The notes under the pieces were generated by a model. It did not search any database. It was not told the DNA's origin and was given only the letters and a program-made list of their open reading frames with translations. DNA of 64,000 nt from Streptomyces albipurpureus (GTDB lineage: Bacteria > Actinomycetota > Actinomycetes > Streptomycetales > Streptomycetaceae), in NCBI RefSeq assembly GCF_023701525.1, contig NZ_JAMQAW010000001.1, forward strand, positions 124,001-188,000, read 5' to 3'. This document shows, in pieces, positions 43,402-51,904 of the stretch. A program made the translations under genes and the position numbers. Numbering within the stretch: the stretch's first letter is position 1; the number at the start of each line of letters is the position of its first letter.

Positions 43402-43825
43402 AGGTGCCCTCCAGATAGACCCAGGCGCCGCCCACCCGCTCAAATCTGCTGCGCTCCTGGAGCGCGCCTCGGTTGCCGTGATGCCGGTAGCGGGCCCGGA
43501 ACGTCACCAAACCGGTGGAGTGGAAGGGGCTCCCGTCGACGACCTGAAGGATCTCCAGGCCCGTCCAGCGCATGCCGGGGTCGCACTCCAGTTGCATCGG
43601 TCGGGTGCCGGGATGCCAGGTGCGCAGGAGATAGGCCGTGTCCTCGGCCACGAAGGCCGCATAGCGGGAGCGCATCAGCAGCTCGGCGGTGGGAGCGGCG
43701 GCCTCTCCGGCGTGGAAGCGCCCGCAACACTGCTCATAGGTGGCGGGCAGCCCACAGGGGCAGGGCGAAGCCGGGGTGAGTGCGGGGGCTGAGGTGCCAT
43801 GGTGGCGGGGGTTGCGTCGAGCCAT
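43391..43825 (-). CDS. YchJ/UPF0225-like SEC-C motif protein
   Basis: A 144-residue protein. The N-terminal zinc-binding SEC-C motif is SPCPCGLPATYEQCCGRFH (C-x-C then C-C/H). The rest is a YchJ-type NTF2-like fold (LLMRSRYAAFVAEDTAYLLRTWHP, LEILQVVDGSPF, VTFRARYRHHG). Function in the family is unknown. ATG 43825 is chosen; the open frame from 43879 adds unconserved sequence. Its end overlaps the end of the MFS gene on the opposite strand by 11 bases. The sequence up to the NACHT gene end (44053) carries no recognised gene. Confidence 0.88.
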   Translation of the reverse strand: MARRNPRHHGTSAPALTPASPCPCGLPATYEQCCGRFHAGEAAAPTAELLMRSRYAAFVAEDTAYLLRTWHPGTRPMQLECDPGMRWTGLEILQVVDGSPFHSTGLVTFRARYRHHGNRGALQERSRFERVGGAWVYLEGTFIE

Positions 43826-44052
43826 ACCCCCATTCTCTCGCGGTGGGCCGAGGACCACGGGACACGGGGTGTCGGGCACCTCCAGGGGTTCGCCGAAGGA
43901 CCTGCTCGGGAACCCGTCCGGGGTCGGCTGGAGGACTCAGCTCGGGGTCTCCTTGAGGTGCGAGGCCCCAGCACGGTCACTGTGTGCGATGACCTATATC
44001 GGATGATCTCGGAGGAACCCCGTACCTCGCTGAGTGTCTCCACAACACCGCA

Positions 44053-47000
44053 CTACGCCGAGTGACCGTCAAGGAATCCCCGCGCCCATGCGAGGACCTC
44101 CCCAGGCACCACCGTGTGATGGTGGTCGGACAGTGCCAGCACCCGTACCGCGGCGATGCGAAACGCCTCCTGGGCCGCCGCCGAGCCATAGGAACCGGGC
44201 ATCAGCGCCAGCAGCCGGTGGGACGCGTTCCCCGCGAGATCGTCCAGGCACTCCCTTGCGCACGACTCCAGCCTGCTGTCCTGGTGCAGTTCCAGCGCGG
44301 TCAGCGCCGCCTTGGCCCGAAGCTCCTGACATGCCACGTCCAAGCCCCAGGGGTCGGGGGCGTCCAGCACCGCGCAGACGACATCCACCGGGAGTCGGTG
44401 GGCGTCGGTGGCCAACTGCCCCAGGATCAGCCGCAGCACCCGGTGCTGGGAGACATCGTCGAGGTTGGTCCACGCGCCCATGAAGGACAGGCAGTGTTCG
44501 TACCGGGCGATCAACTCGTCCTCGGGCGCGCCGAGTCCACTCGTCAGCCAGAGGGAGAGCAGGCCATGGGCGAAGGAGGTCGCGGTGCCCTGCGGAGTAC
44601 CGATGAAGGACGAGACCGCCGGAGCCATCCACTGGAAGAGGGGGTCGACCGCGTGCAGCACGATCGCGTCGTCGGTTCCGCCCGACACCACCGTCTTGTG
44701 CCGGATCTGGTCGGGGTAGGCCCGCTGCCAGCCCTGGGCGCCACCCTGGTCGCCGTCGCCGGGGCTTCGGGAGGACAGCCAGCAGACGTCCACCGGCTCC
44801 GGCGGTGGGAGCACTTCGGTCGGCAGGATCTCCAGATCCTGCCGATCTTGGCGTTCGCCGCTCCAGATACCGCGGGTGTGGAGGGTGAGTGCGAAGTCCG
44901 TCCACTGGGTCTCGGTGAAGGCCGCCCGCCAGAGCAGCGCCCGTCGGTGCCAGACCAGGGCGGGCTTCTCGGCCTGCGGAAACAGCTCGCTGGCGCGCAC
45001 TCCCCCGGTGATCTGAAGGGTGAGGGTCACCAGATTCGCGCAGTAGACGGCATGACGGGAGGTGGTCGCGCGCGGCGTTGGACGGTAGTCGGTGAACCGG
45101 TGCTCGGTGCGATGGCGGTGGTCGCCCATCACCATGATCAGTAGTTCGCCGAGCCGGCGTCGCTCGTCGGTGGAGATCTGGCTGCTGCGGGCACCGATGA
45201 ACCGCAGGATCTGGCGGGAGGACAACGGGCCGTAGGACAGGAGCACATAGAGCAGGTCGTCGTCGACACTGGTACGGCCCACGGTGAGCGCGGGGCGCTG
45301 GGCGAGCAGTCCGTGCAGCAGTTGTACGGAGAGCCTGGCGATGAGGTACTCGCCGAAGGTGGCGTGCAGAAACTCATAGGTCGCCAGCCGCTGCTCATCC
45401 CGGATCGCCTGGGCCCGCTGGACGAAGAAGAACCGGCCGAGCGCGATCTCGCCCTGTCCGAGGGGGGCGCGGAAGCCCTCCGCCACGGGTTCCGGTCGGC
45501 CGAGGAGCGCCGCGAGGTCTCGTTCGGCCTCGGCCGTGGTGATCCATTGGCGGCGCCGGTTGAGCATCCCGAAGGAGATCAGGGAGAGCCGCTGCAACTC
45601 CTGCTCGGCCCGTTCGCGCAGCTCGCGCTCCGCCCCGTCGGGAAGGGACTTGCCGACCTCACGGGCGGCGAAGGAGGCGAGCAGTTCCTCGTACAACTCG
45701 GCCTCGTCGAGGGGCTCGTCGGCGCCCGCGCCGCGTTGCAGGGCGTTGCCGGCGCCGTCGTACAGGGCGAGCATCAGCAGGAGCAGCGGCTGGGAGGCGA
45801 GTGCCTGATGGCGTACGGCGACGGCCGCTGGCAGCGGGTCGAGACCGCGGGCGGTGAGATAGGGCTCGTTGAGGCGGTTCCAGAGGTCGAGCCAGCGGGC
45901 GGTCTGCTGCTGGCTGAAGGGTTCCAGCCGAAGCGCTACCGCTCCGTCCGGGTACCGGGCCCGGTCCGCCACCGCGGTACGCGTGGTGACCAGGGCGAAC
46001 ACCGGACGCCCCTGGTCGGCTTCCCGTTCTTGGAAGCGGGCGACCCGCGCCAGGTAGTCGGACTGGCTGACCCCGGTGGCCTGGAGGAGTTCGTCGAAGC
46101 CGTCGAAGAGGAGGACGGGCACCGCTCCGTCCGCGGCTCGTACCAACTCCGGCCAGGAGGCGCGCTCCCCGGTCGCGGCTCGCAGTGCGTGCTCGATCTG
46201 GTCCTGGATATCGGCGTCGGCCGGCACCTCGCGCAGCACGATCCGTACGGGTAGGTAGCCGCCGGCGGGTAGCCGGGCGGCGAGGATCTTGGTCAGTACG
46301 GACTTCCCCGCGCCGGGCTGGCCAAGGACGACCAGGGGGGCGCTGGTGGAGGCGACGGTGGTGAGGACGCCCGCGAGGTACTCGGTGATGTCGGAGCGCA
46401 CGGGAGCGGTCTCCCACCACTCCTCCTCGGCCGGCCCGTGGGCGCCGTCGAGGACCGCGCGGACCCGGAAGTCGGGATCGACGTAGCCCTCACCGAGGGT
46501 GGGTAGACACATGCCGGCCGGTGCTTGCCCCTCCGAGAGGATCGGTCGGGTCAGCGCCGCCCGATAGCCGGTGACCAGGGAATCGGCGACCAATCGCGGG
46601 GAGTGCGGGGCGCTCAGTCCGGCAAGGGCGGTCTCGATGCCGGTGAGCGCGCGGCGCACGGAGACCCGGGTCGCCTGGTGCTCGATCTGTCCGGACCAGA
46701 AGCCGAACTCGGGCACATCAGTGGCGAGTTGCGCGTAGAGCTCGCGGTAGCGCTCGGTGGCCAGGGCGCGGAGCGGCCCGCCGACGAAGGCGTCGTGGGC
46801 GTCGGCGCGCTGCCGGGGAGCGAGGCGCTCCCACAGCAGTAGACCGGCGACGAACTGGCGTAACCGCACTCCGGCGGCGGTGAACCAGTGCTCCAGCTCG
46901 TGCAGGACGTGTTCATAGGGGAGATGGGGCGCCGGCTGGGGAACGGATCCGGCGAGCAGGGTCTGGAGGAGCCCGGGGCCGCCGCCCTCGACGCCCTCGC

Positions 47001-47433
47001 CCTGGGCGATCCTGAGTTGCTCATCGCGGGTCAGGTCCAACTCGGCTAACTGGAAGGGGAGTTCCAGTTCGTCCAGGGCCTGGAAGAAGGCGGTGATCAC
47101 CAAGATGGTGTGGGCCGCCGCGATCCGTTCCGTACGGGTCGCGCGGTCGACGGCGTCGAGACTGCCGCCGAGTCCGGTCGTGAGATCCCGACCGAGCCTG
47201 AGGATCCGCCCCCGCGCGTCGAGGACGTTCAGTACGGCGTCGCTGACCCCGCCGGTAGCGAGGGACAACGCCCCGCCGAGCGCCCGGTCGGCGGCCGCGA
47301 GTCCCGCGCTGTCGCCGGTGAGGATCGCCACGGCGTCGTTGTAGCTGAGCAGTCGTCGTCCCCGCACTGAGCCCCCGAACTCCCCCTGGGCCCCGAAGAC
47401 CCGCCTTACGCCCGTCTTGAACGGGTCTATCAC
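44053..47433 (-). CDS. NACHT-domain STAND NTPase
   Basis: A 1126-residue protein. Residues 1 to about 330 form a helical N-terminal region (LLSYNDAVAILTGDSAG, ALSLATGGVSDAVL) of the kind that precedes NACHT domains in actinobacteria. The NTPase follows with Walker A VVLGQPGAGKSVLTKIL near residue 372, Walker B PVLLFDGFDELLQA near 440 and sensor VTTRTAVAD near 480, then the winged-helix/ARC region with YEFLHATFGEYLIARL near 690. The C-terminal about 400 residues are helical without clear repeats. NACHT proteins are signal-sensing switches; some bacterial ones defend against phage. Two TTA codons (47047-47049 and 46861-46863, residues 129 and 191) suggest bldA control. GTG 47433 is the likely start, 53 bases after the isochorismatase gene; GTG 47367 is an alternative. 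Confidence 0.87.
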   Translation of the reverse strand: MIDPFKTGVRRVFGAQGEFGGSVRGRRLLSYNDAVAILTGDSAGLAAADRALGGALSLATGGVSDAVLNVLDARGRILRLGRDLTTGLGGSLDAVDRATRTERIAAAHTILVITAFFQALDELELPFQLAELDLTRDEQLRIAQGEGVEGGGPGLLQTLLAGSVPQPAPHLPYEHVLHELEHWFTAAGVRLRQFVAGLLLWERLAPRQRADAHDAFVGGPLRALATERYRELYAQLATDVPEFGFWSGQIEHQATRVSVRRALTGIETALAGLSAPHSPRLVADSLVTGYRAALTRPILSEGQAPAGMCLPTLGEGYVDPDFRVRAVLDGAHGPAEEEWWETAPVRSDITEYLAGVLTTVASTSAPLVVLGQPGAGKSVLTKILAARLPAGGYLPVRIVLREVPADADIQDQIEHALRAATGERASWPELVRAADGAVPVLLFDGFDELLQATGVSQSDYLARVARFQEREADQGRPVFALVTTRTAVADRARYPDGAVALRLEPFSQQQTARWLDLWNRLNEPYLTARGLDPLPAAVAVRHQALASQPLLLLMLALYDGAGNALQRGAGADEPLDEAELYEELLASFAAREVGKSLPDGAERELRERAEQELQRLSLISFGMLNRRRQWITTAEAERDLAALLGRPEPVAEGFRAPLGQGEIALGRFFFVQRAQAIRDEQRLATYEFLHATFGEYLIARLSVQLLHGLLAQRPALTVGRTSVDDDLLYVLLSYGPLSSRQILRFIGARSSQISTDERRRLGELLIMVMGDHRHRTEHRFTDYRPTPRATTSRHAVYCANLVTLTLQITGGVRASELFPQAEKPALVWHRRALLWRAAFTETQWTDFALTLHTRGIWSGERQDRQDLEILPTEVLPPPEPVDVCWLSSRSPGDGDQGGAQGWQRAYPDQIRHKTVVSGGTDDAIVLHAVDPLFQWMAPAVSSFIGTPQGTATSFAHGLLSLWLTSGLGAPEDELIARYEHCLSFMGAWTNLDDVSQHRVLRLILGQLATDAHRLPVDVVCAVLDAPDPWGLDVACQELRAKAALTALELHQDSRLESCARECLDDLAGNASHRLLALMPGSYGSAAAQEAFRIAAVRVLALSDHHHTVVPGEVLAWARGFLDGHSA

Positions 47434-47485
47434 GCGGCTCGGGGTGGATTCGGTGCCCTTCGACGAACTGCTCCCGAAGTCCCGT

Positions 47486-48160
47486 CTACCGGAATCGGGT
47501 TGGGGGCGCGAACCGTACGGCGTCCGATTTCTGTACGAATACGGGGTCCGAGCCAAGGGCGTGCTCGGCGACCCGGGAGACGACTGGGGCCGGGATGTCA
47601 TCAAGGCCGTAGGTCGCATGGGTGTCGTGCGGCAGGACGACTTCCAGATCGTGTGCCAGCGCACCGCGTGCCGTGGCGCTGACGCACATCTCCGAGAGGA
47701 CTCCGGCGATCACCACCCGGCGCGCACCCCGCTGATCAAGGAGCGGGCCCAGCTTCGTTCCGTGGAAACCGTCGTCGCCGTCCTTGGCCACGATGTGCTC
47801 ATCGGCCGATTCGCTCACGGCGAGCAGTAGTTGCCAGCCCGGGGTACCGGGCTCGTCCACCGCTCCCGGCTCGCCGTCATTGCGGAGATGCACCACGAGC
47901 GCACCGGCCGCGCGGGCTCGGCGCAGGAGCGCGGCAAGTCGTTCGGTGAGCCGTTCGGCGCCGGGAACCGCCTGCGCGCCGGTGAGAAAGGCGGCCTGCG
48001 CGTCGACCAGGATCAACGCGTCGGCTTCCGCCGACACCGCGCGGGGGACGGAGATCCAGGCCCCTGTCTGGACGAACCCTCCCGCGGCGGCTTCGGCCGC
48101 CGGCTCGCGGTCCCGCACTGCGGCCCTCCTGAAGTTGGCCGCGGGCCCCTGCGGGGCCAT
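47486..48160 (-). CDS. Isochorismatase-family cysteine hydrolase
   Basis: A 224-residue alpha-beta hydrolase of the isochorismatase/nicotinamidase superfamily. The catalytic triad is visible: Asp in ALILVDAQAAFL (about residue 52), Lys in HIVAKDGDDGF and the nucleophile Cys in VLSEMCVSATARGA. The superfamily hydrolyses nicotinamide, ureido acids, isochorismate and similar amides or enol ethers; the metal-binding DxHxxxH of nicotinamidases is not evident. Residues 1-45 are Ala-rich and poorly conserved, so the true start may be later. It lies directly upstream of the NACHT NTPase on the same strand and is probably co-transcribed, a pairing not obviously explained by metabolism. Confidence 0.87.
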   Translation of the reverse strand: MAPQGPAANFRRAAVRDREPAAEAAAGGFVQTGAWISVPRAVSAEADALILVDAQAAFLTGAQAVPGAERLTERLAALLRRARAAGALVVHLRNDGEPGAVDEPGTPGWQLLLAVSESADEHIVAKDGDDGFHGTKLGPLLDQRGARRVVIAGVLSEMCVSATARGALAHDLEVVLPHDTHATYGLDDIPAPVVSRVAEHALGSDPVFVQKSDAVRFAPPTRFR

Positions 48161-48215
48161 GGAGTGAGACGATCCGCGATCGAGCAACCACGATCAGCTA
48201 CGATGGCAGACACCG

Positions 48216-48246
48216 ACGGCGTGCGGACTGTGGTGCCGCACGCCGT
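48216..48246. terminator. Hairpin between DUF397 gene and isochorismatase gene
   Basis: ACGGCGTGCGG (48216-48226) and CCGCACGCCGT (48236-48246) pair perfectly over 11 bp around a 9-base loop. It sits in the 180-base gap downstream of the reverse DUF397 gene and likely limits read-through into the isochorismatase-NACHT pair. Confidence 0.6.
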
Positions 48247-48340
48247 GTTTGCTGATGCCTGACTTGTCTCGGTCCGAAGTGAACACGGGGATGGCGAGCC
48301 GTGTGGCTGATGACATGCGCGCCAAGGCTGATCGGGGCCG

Positions 48341-48577
48341 TCAGGTGAGCAGGAAATCCGCCTGCCCGGCCTTGGCTCCCTGGATGAACGCGGCGATCTC
48401 GCTCGGTGTGTAGATCAGTGCCGGCCCATCCGGATCGGCCGACTGACGCACGGCCACCCGCCCGTCCGCGAGCTTCATGGTTTCGAAGCAGTTACCGCCG
48501 TTCCCACCGCTCCACGGCTTGTGCCAGCCCACCTCGCCCAGCTCGGTGGCCGGCATACCGTTGTATATGTGGTCCAT
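48341..48577 (-). CDS. DUF397 protein
   Basis: A 78-residue member of DUF397. The family core is present: GWHKPWSGGNGGNCFETMKLADGRVAVRQSADPDGPALIYTPSEIAAFIQGAKAG, with the W-x-K-S/P start, the N-C-x-E strand and the V-R-x-S-x-D-P turn. DUF397 proteins are typical partners of XRE/DUF5753 regulators in Streptomyces, as at the whiJ-like loci that affect development. Its ATG directly follows the stop of the XRE gene, so the two are co-transcribed and coupled. Confidence 0.93.
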   Translation of the reverse strand: MDHIYNGMPATELGEVGWHKPWSGGNGGNCFETMKLADGRVAVRQSADPDGPALIYTPSEIAAFIQGAKAGQADFLLT

Positions 48578-49438
48578 TCACAGCTCCTTGCGGAGACCCC
48601 GGAGGATCTCCTTCGTGCGTTGTGCAGTCGCGGCCTGAGCCGCCATGCGGTCCAAAACCTCCAGATGCGAGGCGACCTCGGGACGCGCGTCGAGATAGAC
48701 CGCGCCGGTCAGGTACTCGCTGTAGACCATGTCCGGCAACTCGGGGACAGCGAACCGGAACAGCACAAAGGGCCCGTAGGTACCGGGGTGATGTCCGGAA
48801 GCGAACTCCGCGATTTGCAGGGTGACATGGGGCAGTTGGGCGCCTTCGAGAAGTCGGTCGATCTGACCTCTCATCACTGCTGGGCTGCCGACGGGTCTCC
48901 GAAACACCGTCTCGTCCATGATCACCCACAGTCTGGGGGCCTTGGGCTGGGTGAGCAAGGCCTGACGTTCCATCCGCAGCGCCACATGACGCTCTATGTC
49001 CTCGGGATCGGTCTGACCCACGGCACCGCTGAGCATGATCGCTCGCGCGTACTCCTCCGTCTGGAGCAGACCGGGCACAAAGTGAGGCTCATAGGCGCGG
49101 ATGAGGCTCGCCGCACCCTCCAGGCTGACGTACATGCTGAACCAGCCAGGCAGGACATCGTGAAAGCGCTGCCACCAGCCTGGCTTATTGGCTTCCTCGG
49201 CCAACTCGATGAAGCCGCGAGCCTCGTCGTCGCTGATTCCGTACGCGCCAAGGAGCAGCTGAACGTACGGGATCTTCAGCGCGACCTCGGCGGTCTCCAT
49301 GCGGCGAATAGTGCCCGCGGCCACCCGAAGAACCTTGGCGGCTTCCTCGCGCCTCAGCCCGGCGCGCTCGCGTAGATCCTGCAAGCGCTTTCCGAGTACG
49401 ACCTGCCCCACCGTGGGGGCGGACCGCGGTTCGCTCAC
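48578..49438 (-). CDS. XRE helix-turn-helix regulator with DUF5753 domain (WhiJ-like)
   Basis: A 286-residue regulator. The helix-turn-helix lies at about residues 12-70 (LGKRLQDLRERAGLRREEAAKVLRVAAGTIRRME). The DUF5753 domain follows with RAYEPHFVPGLLQTEEYARAIM, RQALL, WVIMDETVFRRPVG and PDMVYSEYLTGAVYLD, the exact family signatures. GTG 49438 is used because GGGGAGG lies 7 bases upstream. It is divergent from a HATPase gene, and a near-perfect 25-bp palindrome lies between them, so it very likely controls both directions. It is immediately followed by the DUF397 gene. Confidence 0.92.
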   Translation of the reverse strand: MSEPRSAPTVGQVVLGKRLQDLRERAGLRREEAAKVLRVAAGTIRRMETAEVALKIPYVQLLLGAYGISDDEARGFIELAEEANKPGWWQRFHDVLPGWFSMYVSLEGAASLIRAYEPHFVPGLLQTEEYARAIMLSGAVGQTDPEDIERHVALRMERQALLTQPKAPRLWVIMDETVFRRPVGSPAVMRGQIDRLLEGAQLPHVTLQIAEFASGHHPGTYGPFVLFRFAVPELPDMVYSEYLTGAVYLDARPEVASHLEVLDRMAAQAATAQRTKEILRGLRKEL

Positions 49439-49504
49439 TTCGAGACCTCCCCACGTGCTCTGTTGTTGCGAGCAGTCTGCCACGCGACCGCATCGATGAA
49501 TATG

Positions 49505-49529
49505 CCCACTCTGAAAATTTCAGAGTGGG
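49505..49529. promoter_or_regulatory. 25-bp palindrome between divergent XRE and HATPase genes
   Basis: CCCACTCTGAAA (49505-49516) and TTTCAGAGTGGG (49518-49529) are perfect 12-bp complements around a single A. The palindrome lies 67 bases before the XRE start (49438, reverse) and 39 bases before the HATPase start (49568, forward). Its length and symmetry are those of a dimeric repressor operator, most simply that of the adjacent XRE protein. Confidence 0.8.
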
Positions 49530-49567
49530 TCTTGCCAAGGTGTCCATTCCAACGCAACAGTGGTCAA

Positions 49568-50059
49568 GTGAATCGTGACGCGCTCCACGCCCCACTCCTG
49601 GACCCATGCTCCGGGGCCGACCACCATCGGTACGGCTTCGAGCTACCGGCGCGCGTCGAGTATGTCTCCACAGCCCGAAAGTTCGCTCGCGATCGATTGG
49701 ACTGCTGGGGCATAGGCGGCGACGTCCATGACACTGCGATGCTGGTGGTCTCCGAACTGGTCACCAATGCTGTCGTTCACAGCGGCAGCCATCGGATCTC
49801 TTGCGAGCTGCTCAATGGTGTCGAGCGGCTCCGAATCAGCGTGCGGGACCAGGGCTGTGCGCCCAGTGGCCCGCGGGTATGCCACACCAAGGCCGCCGAG
49901 GAGCGAGGACGGGGCCTGCTCCTCGTGGAGGCCGTATCCAGTTCATGGGGGGCACACGCCACCCAGCAGGGCAGCGGTCGAGTCGTCTGGGCGGAACTGC
50001 TGCACACAGATGTTCCGTACGGAGCGGACTTCCCGCGGCGGACGGAGCGATCTTGCTGA
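49568..50059 (+). CDS. ATP-binding protein, RsbW/HATPase_c-like anti-sigma factor type
   Basis: A 163-residue GHKL ATPase-fold protein. The N-box is VVSELVTNAVVHSGS near residue 65; the G1/G2 boxes are SVRDQGCAP and GRGLLLVEAVSSSWG. Streptomyces encodes many such RsbW-like proteins that sit next to XRE/DUF397 pairs. It may act as an anti-sigma factor or as a partner of the regulator. GTG 49568 is the first in-frame start after the palindrome, without a good ribosome site; the longer frame from 49463 would translate through the palindrome. The next small gene overlaps its end. Confidence 0.85.
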   Translation: MNRDALHAPLLDPCSGADHHRYGFELPARVEYVSTARKFARDRLDCWGIGGDVHDTAMLVVSELVTNAVVHSGSHRISCELLNGVERLRISVRDQGCAPSGPRVCHTKAAEERGRGLLLVEAVSSSWGAHATQQGSGRVVWAELLHTDVPYGADFPRRTERSC

Positions 50060-50469
50060 CACAGTTGACGGCCCGACTCAGCTGGAGCGCCGGCCGGCGC
50101 ACCGAGGCGGACGGCCTCACCCGACTCGCGCTGCCGGCCACCGTCGTGCCGACGATGGGCTGCGACGCGGTGGGAGTGCCGGCCCGCTATGGGTTTCGGC
50201 TGCTGGGACGGCTGCCTCGCAGCGGCTGCGTCTTCGCCAATTCCGCCTGGTGGTGGTGGATCGTCCCGGCGGGCTCCGACCAGGAGCTCATCTGGCCACT
50301 ACCCTCGTACTACGCCAAAGGAGCCTACGTACCGGCGACACAGGCCCGGTTGATCCGCTGGCCCACCGACCAGAGCCCCTACACACCGCCGATCCCGCTC
50401 TACCTCATGACCTGCCAGTTGACCGGGACAGCACCGCTGTGGACGGTCGGGGTCGGCGGGCACGGTTAG
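50053..50469 (+). CDS. Hypothetical protein downstream of the HATPase gene
   Basis: A 138-residue protein. A TTG start at 50053 is inferred from GGAG 5 bases upstream; it overlaps the HATPase stop by 7 bases, implying coupling. The middle contains SAWWWWIVPAGSDQELIWP, a tryptophan-rich segment, followed by YYAKGAYVPATQARLIRWP; codon use is typical. No family is recognised. It may be a partner of the HATPase in the XRE/DUF397 cassette. Confidence 0.7.
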   Translation: MLTQLTARLSWSAGRRTEADGLTRLALPATVVPTMGCDAVGVPARYGFRLLGRLPRSGCVFANSAWWWWIVPAGSDQELIWPLPSYYAKGAYVPATQARLIRWPTDQSPYTPPIPLYLMTCQLTGTAPLWTVGVGGHG

Positions 50470-50538
50470 CACGCGGTGATCACCACAACGGCTGGTCCGG
50501 GCGGCCCGGGCCAAGGCGAGACGGATAGTCTTGCGAGC

Positions 50539-50832
50539 ATGTCGGAAGCCAACACAAGCCCGGAACGGCAGGGGCTCACACCACGTCAGGCACGCCATGT
50601 CCGCATAGCGCTCTCCGCGATCATCATGCTCGCGGTGGGGCTGACTCTCGTCCTCCGACTCGGTAGTACGCACTCGGTTCTGACCATGGGGTTCTATGGC
50701 ATCGCGCTGATCCTCTCGGGCAGCGCGCTGGTACTGAGCAAGCAAGGGCGTACCCGAGTGGCCACAGTGGTCCTGGGGACTGGTGTGGCTGTGACGCTGG
50801 CGGCGGAGTGGGCGATCGCATCGATGCGCTGA
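50539..50832 (+). CDS. Small membrane protein
   Basis: A 97-residue protein with three predicted membrane helices (IALSAIIMLAVGLTLVL, VLTMGFYGIALILSGSALVLS, VATVVLGTGVAVTLAAEWAIA) after a short charged N-terminus. ATG 50539 stands 7 bases after TAGTCT, which fits a leaderless start; the open frame from 50476 has no ribosome site. No function is recognised. Confidence 0.72.
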   Translation: MSEANTSPERQGLTPRQARHVRIALSAIIMLAVGLTLVLRLGSTHSVLTMGFYGIALILSGSALVLSKQGRTRVATVVLGTGVAVTLAAEWAIASMR

Positions 50833-51193
50833 GAGAGTCCCGACGCCGCAGAGAAGGCCCTGCGCGGTAGGAGAGAGAAGAGCAGCGGGAAACCGCTCAA
50901 GACCACAGAGACCACGGGGGAAAGAGGGGAAGGGTAGCGAGCAGGCTTCCGCGCGGGGGAAGGCGGGGAACCTGGTCCGAGGGCCGACCTCCTGGGGGGA
51001 GGCCGGCCCGACCCGACCCGGCGTGTGGTGGTCGAGGTGTCCTGGGGAGGGCGCCTCGACCACCGCACGCCCTTGGCTCACGCGGCGCCCGGGACAGCCC
51101 GGAGCCGGGCCCGGCGGTAGCCGCCGACGCCATGAGCGGTTCTGTGCCCGGGGTTTGCCGGGTTGGCCTGGTGTCTGCCGGGTTCCGGGCGCG
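50833..51193. other. 361-base gap, no gene recognised
   Basis: GC-rich sequence between the small membrane protein gene and the convergent ABC operon. Open frames on both strands have irregular codon use. GCCGGGTT-type repeats near 51155-51190 may form a weak stem, but no clear terminator is present. Confidence 0.4.
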
Positions 51194-51904
51194 CTAGCTC
51201 TTGCCGGACGGTTGTCTGGGCAGGAGGAAGACCGTCGTCGACAACGCCACCGCGCCCAGGAGCCGCCAGCGCGGAAGTGACTCGGCCCAGCCGCGGACGT
51301 CGTCCGGTTGGGCGTAGAAGGCGGCTTCCGCCGGAAGCACGGCCAACGCCACGGCGAAGAGGACCACTCCGGCCCCGCCCAGCAGTCCGCCACCGAGCCC
51401 CCGGGTGAGCCGTAGCCCGACAAGCGTCAGCGCCACGGCCACCAGTGCCACGATCAGACACTCGGCTGCCAGATCCGCGAGGGGCAGGGCGGAGCGCGCG
51501 TCATCCGGTAGGGCCATCATCAGCAGGGCGATATCGAGCCACCACACGGCGGTAAGAACCATCAGCCCGCCGATGACCCTCAGCAGGCGTCGTAGCCAGC
51601 ACGGCGAGGGGCATACGGCAGTCATGTCGCTCGCGGGATCGTCCAGGACGAAGGCCAGCCCCAGGCCGCCCAGGACGGCGGCGAACCGCAGCAGTGTGAC
51701 CGCGCCGCTCGGATCGGGCGGCTGGAGGAAGGCGGGGGCCGCGGCACAGAGCACGGTCCCCAGCAGTACTCCGAACAGCAGGGGCATGGTGCGTGCCGCA
51801 TGGAACTCATGGGGGAGCAGTGGGCGTACGGCCCGCAGGACGTGTCCCAGCGCCACCGGATCGGACTGCCGGCCGGGCGCGGCCCCAGGGGTCAGTGAGG
51901 GCAT
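51194..51904 (-). CDS. Membrane protein of the ECF-regulated ABC operon
   Basis: A 236-residue integral membrane protein with about six helices (for example PLLFGVLLGTVLCAAAPAFL, LMVLTAVWWLDIALLMMAL, AECLIVALVAVALTLVGL). It is the last gene of a five-gene reverse operon and overlaps the large permease gene by 13 bases. It is probably a second permease half of the ABC-2-type transporter encoded upstream. No specific family signature was recognised. Confidence 0.75.
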   Translation of the reverse strand: MPSLTPGAAPGRQSDPVALGHVLRAVRPLLPHEFHAARTMPLLFGVLLGTVLCAAAPAFLQPPDPSGAVTLLRFAAVLGGLGLAFVLDDPASDMTAVCPSPCWLRRLLRVIGGLMVLTAVWWLDIALLMMALPDDARSALPLADLAAECLIVALVAVALTLVGLRLTRGLGGGLLGGAGVVLFAVALAVLPAEAAFYAQPDDVRGWAESLPRWRLLGAVALSTTVFLLPRQPSGKS

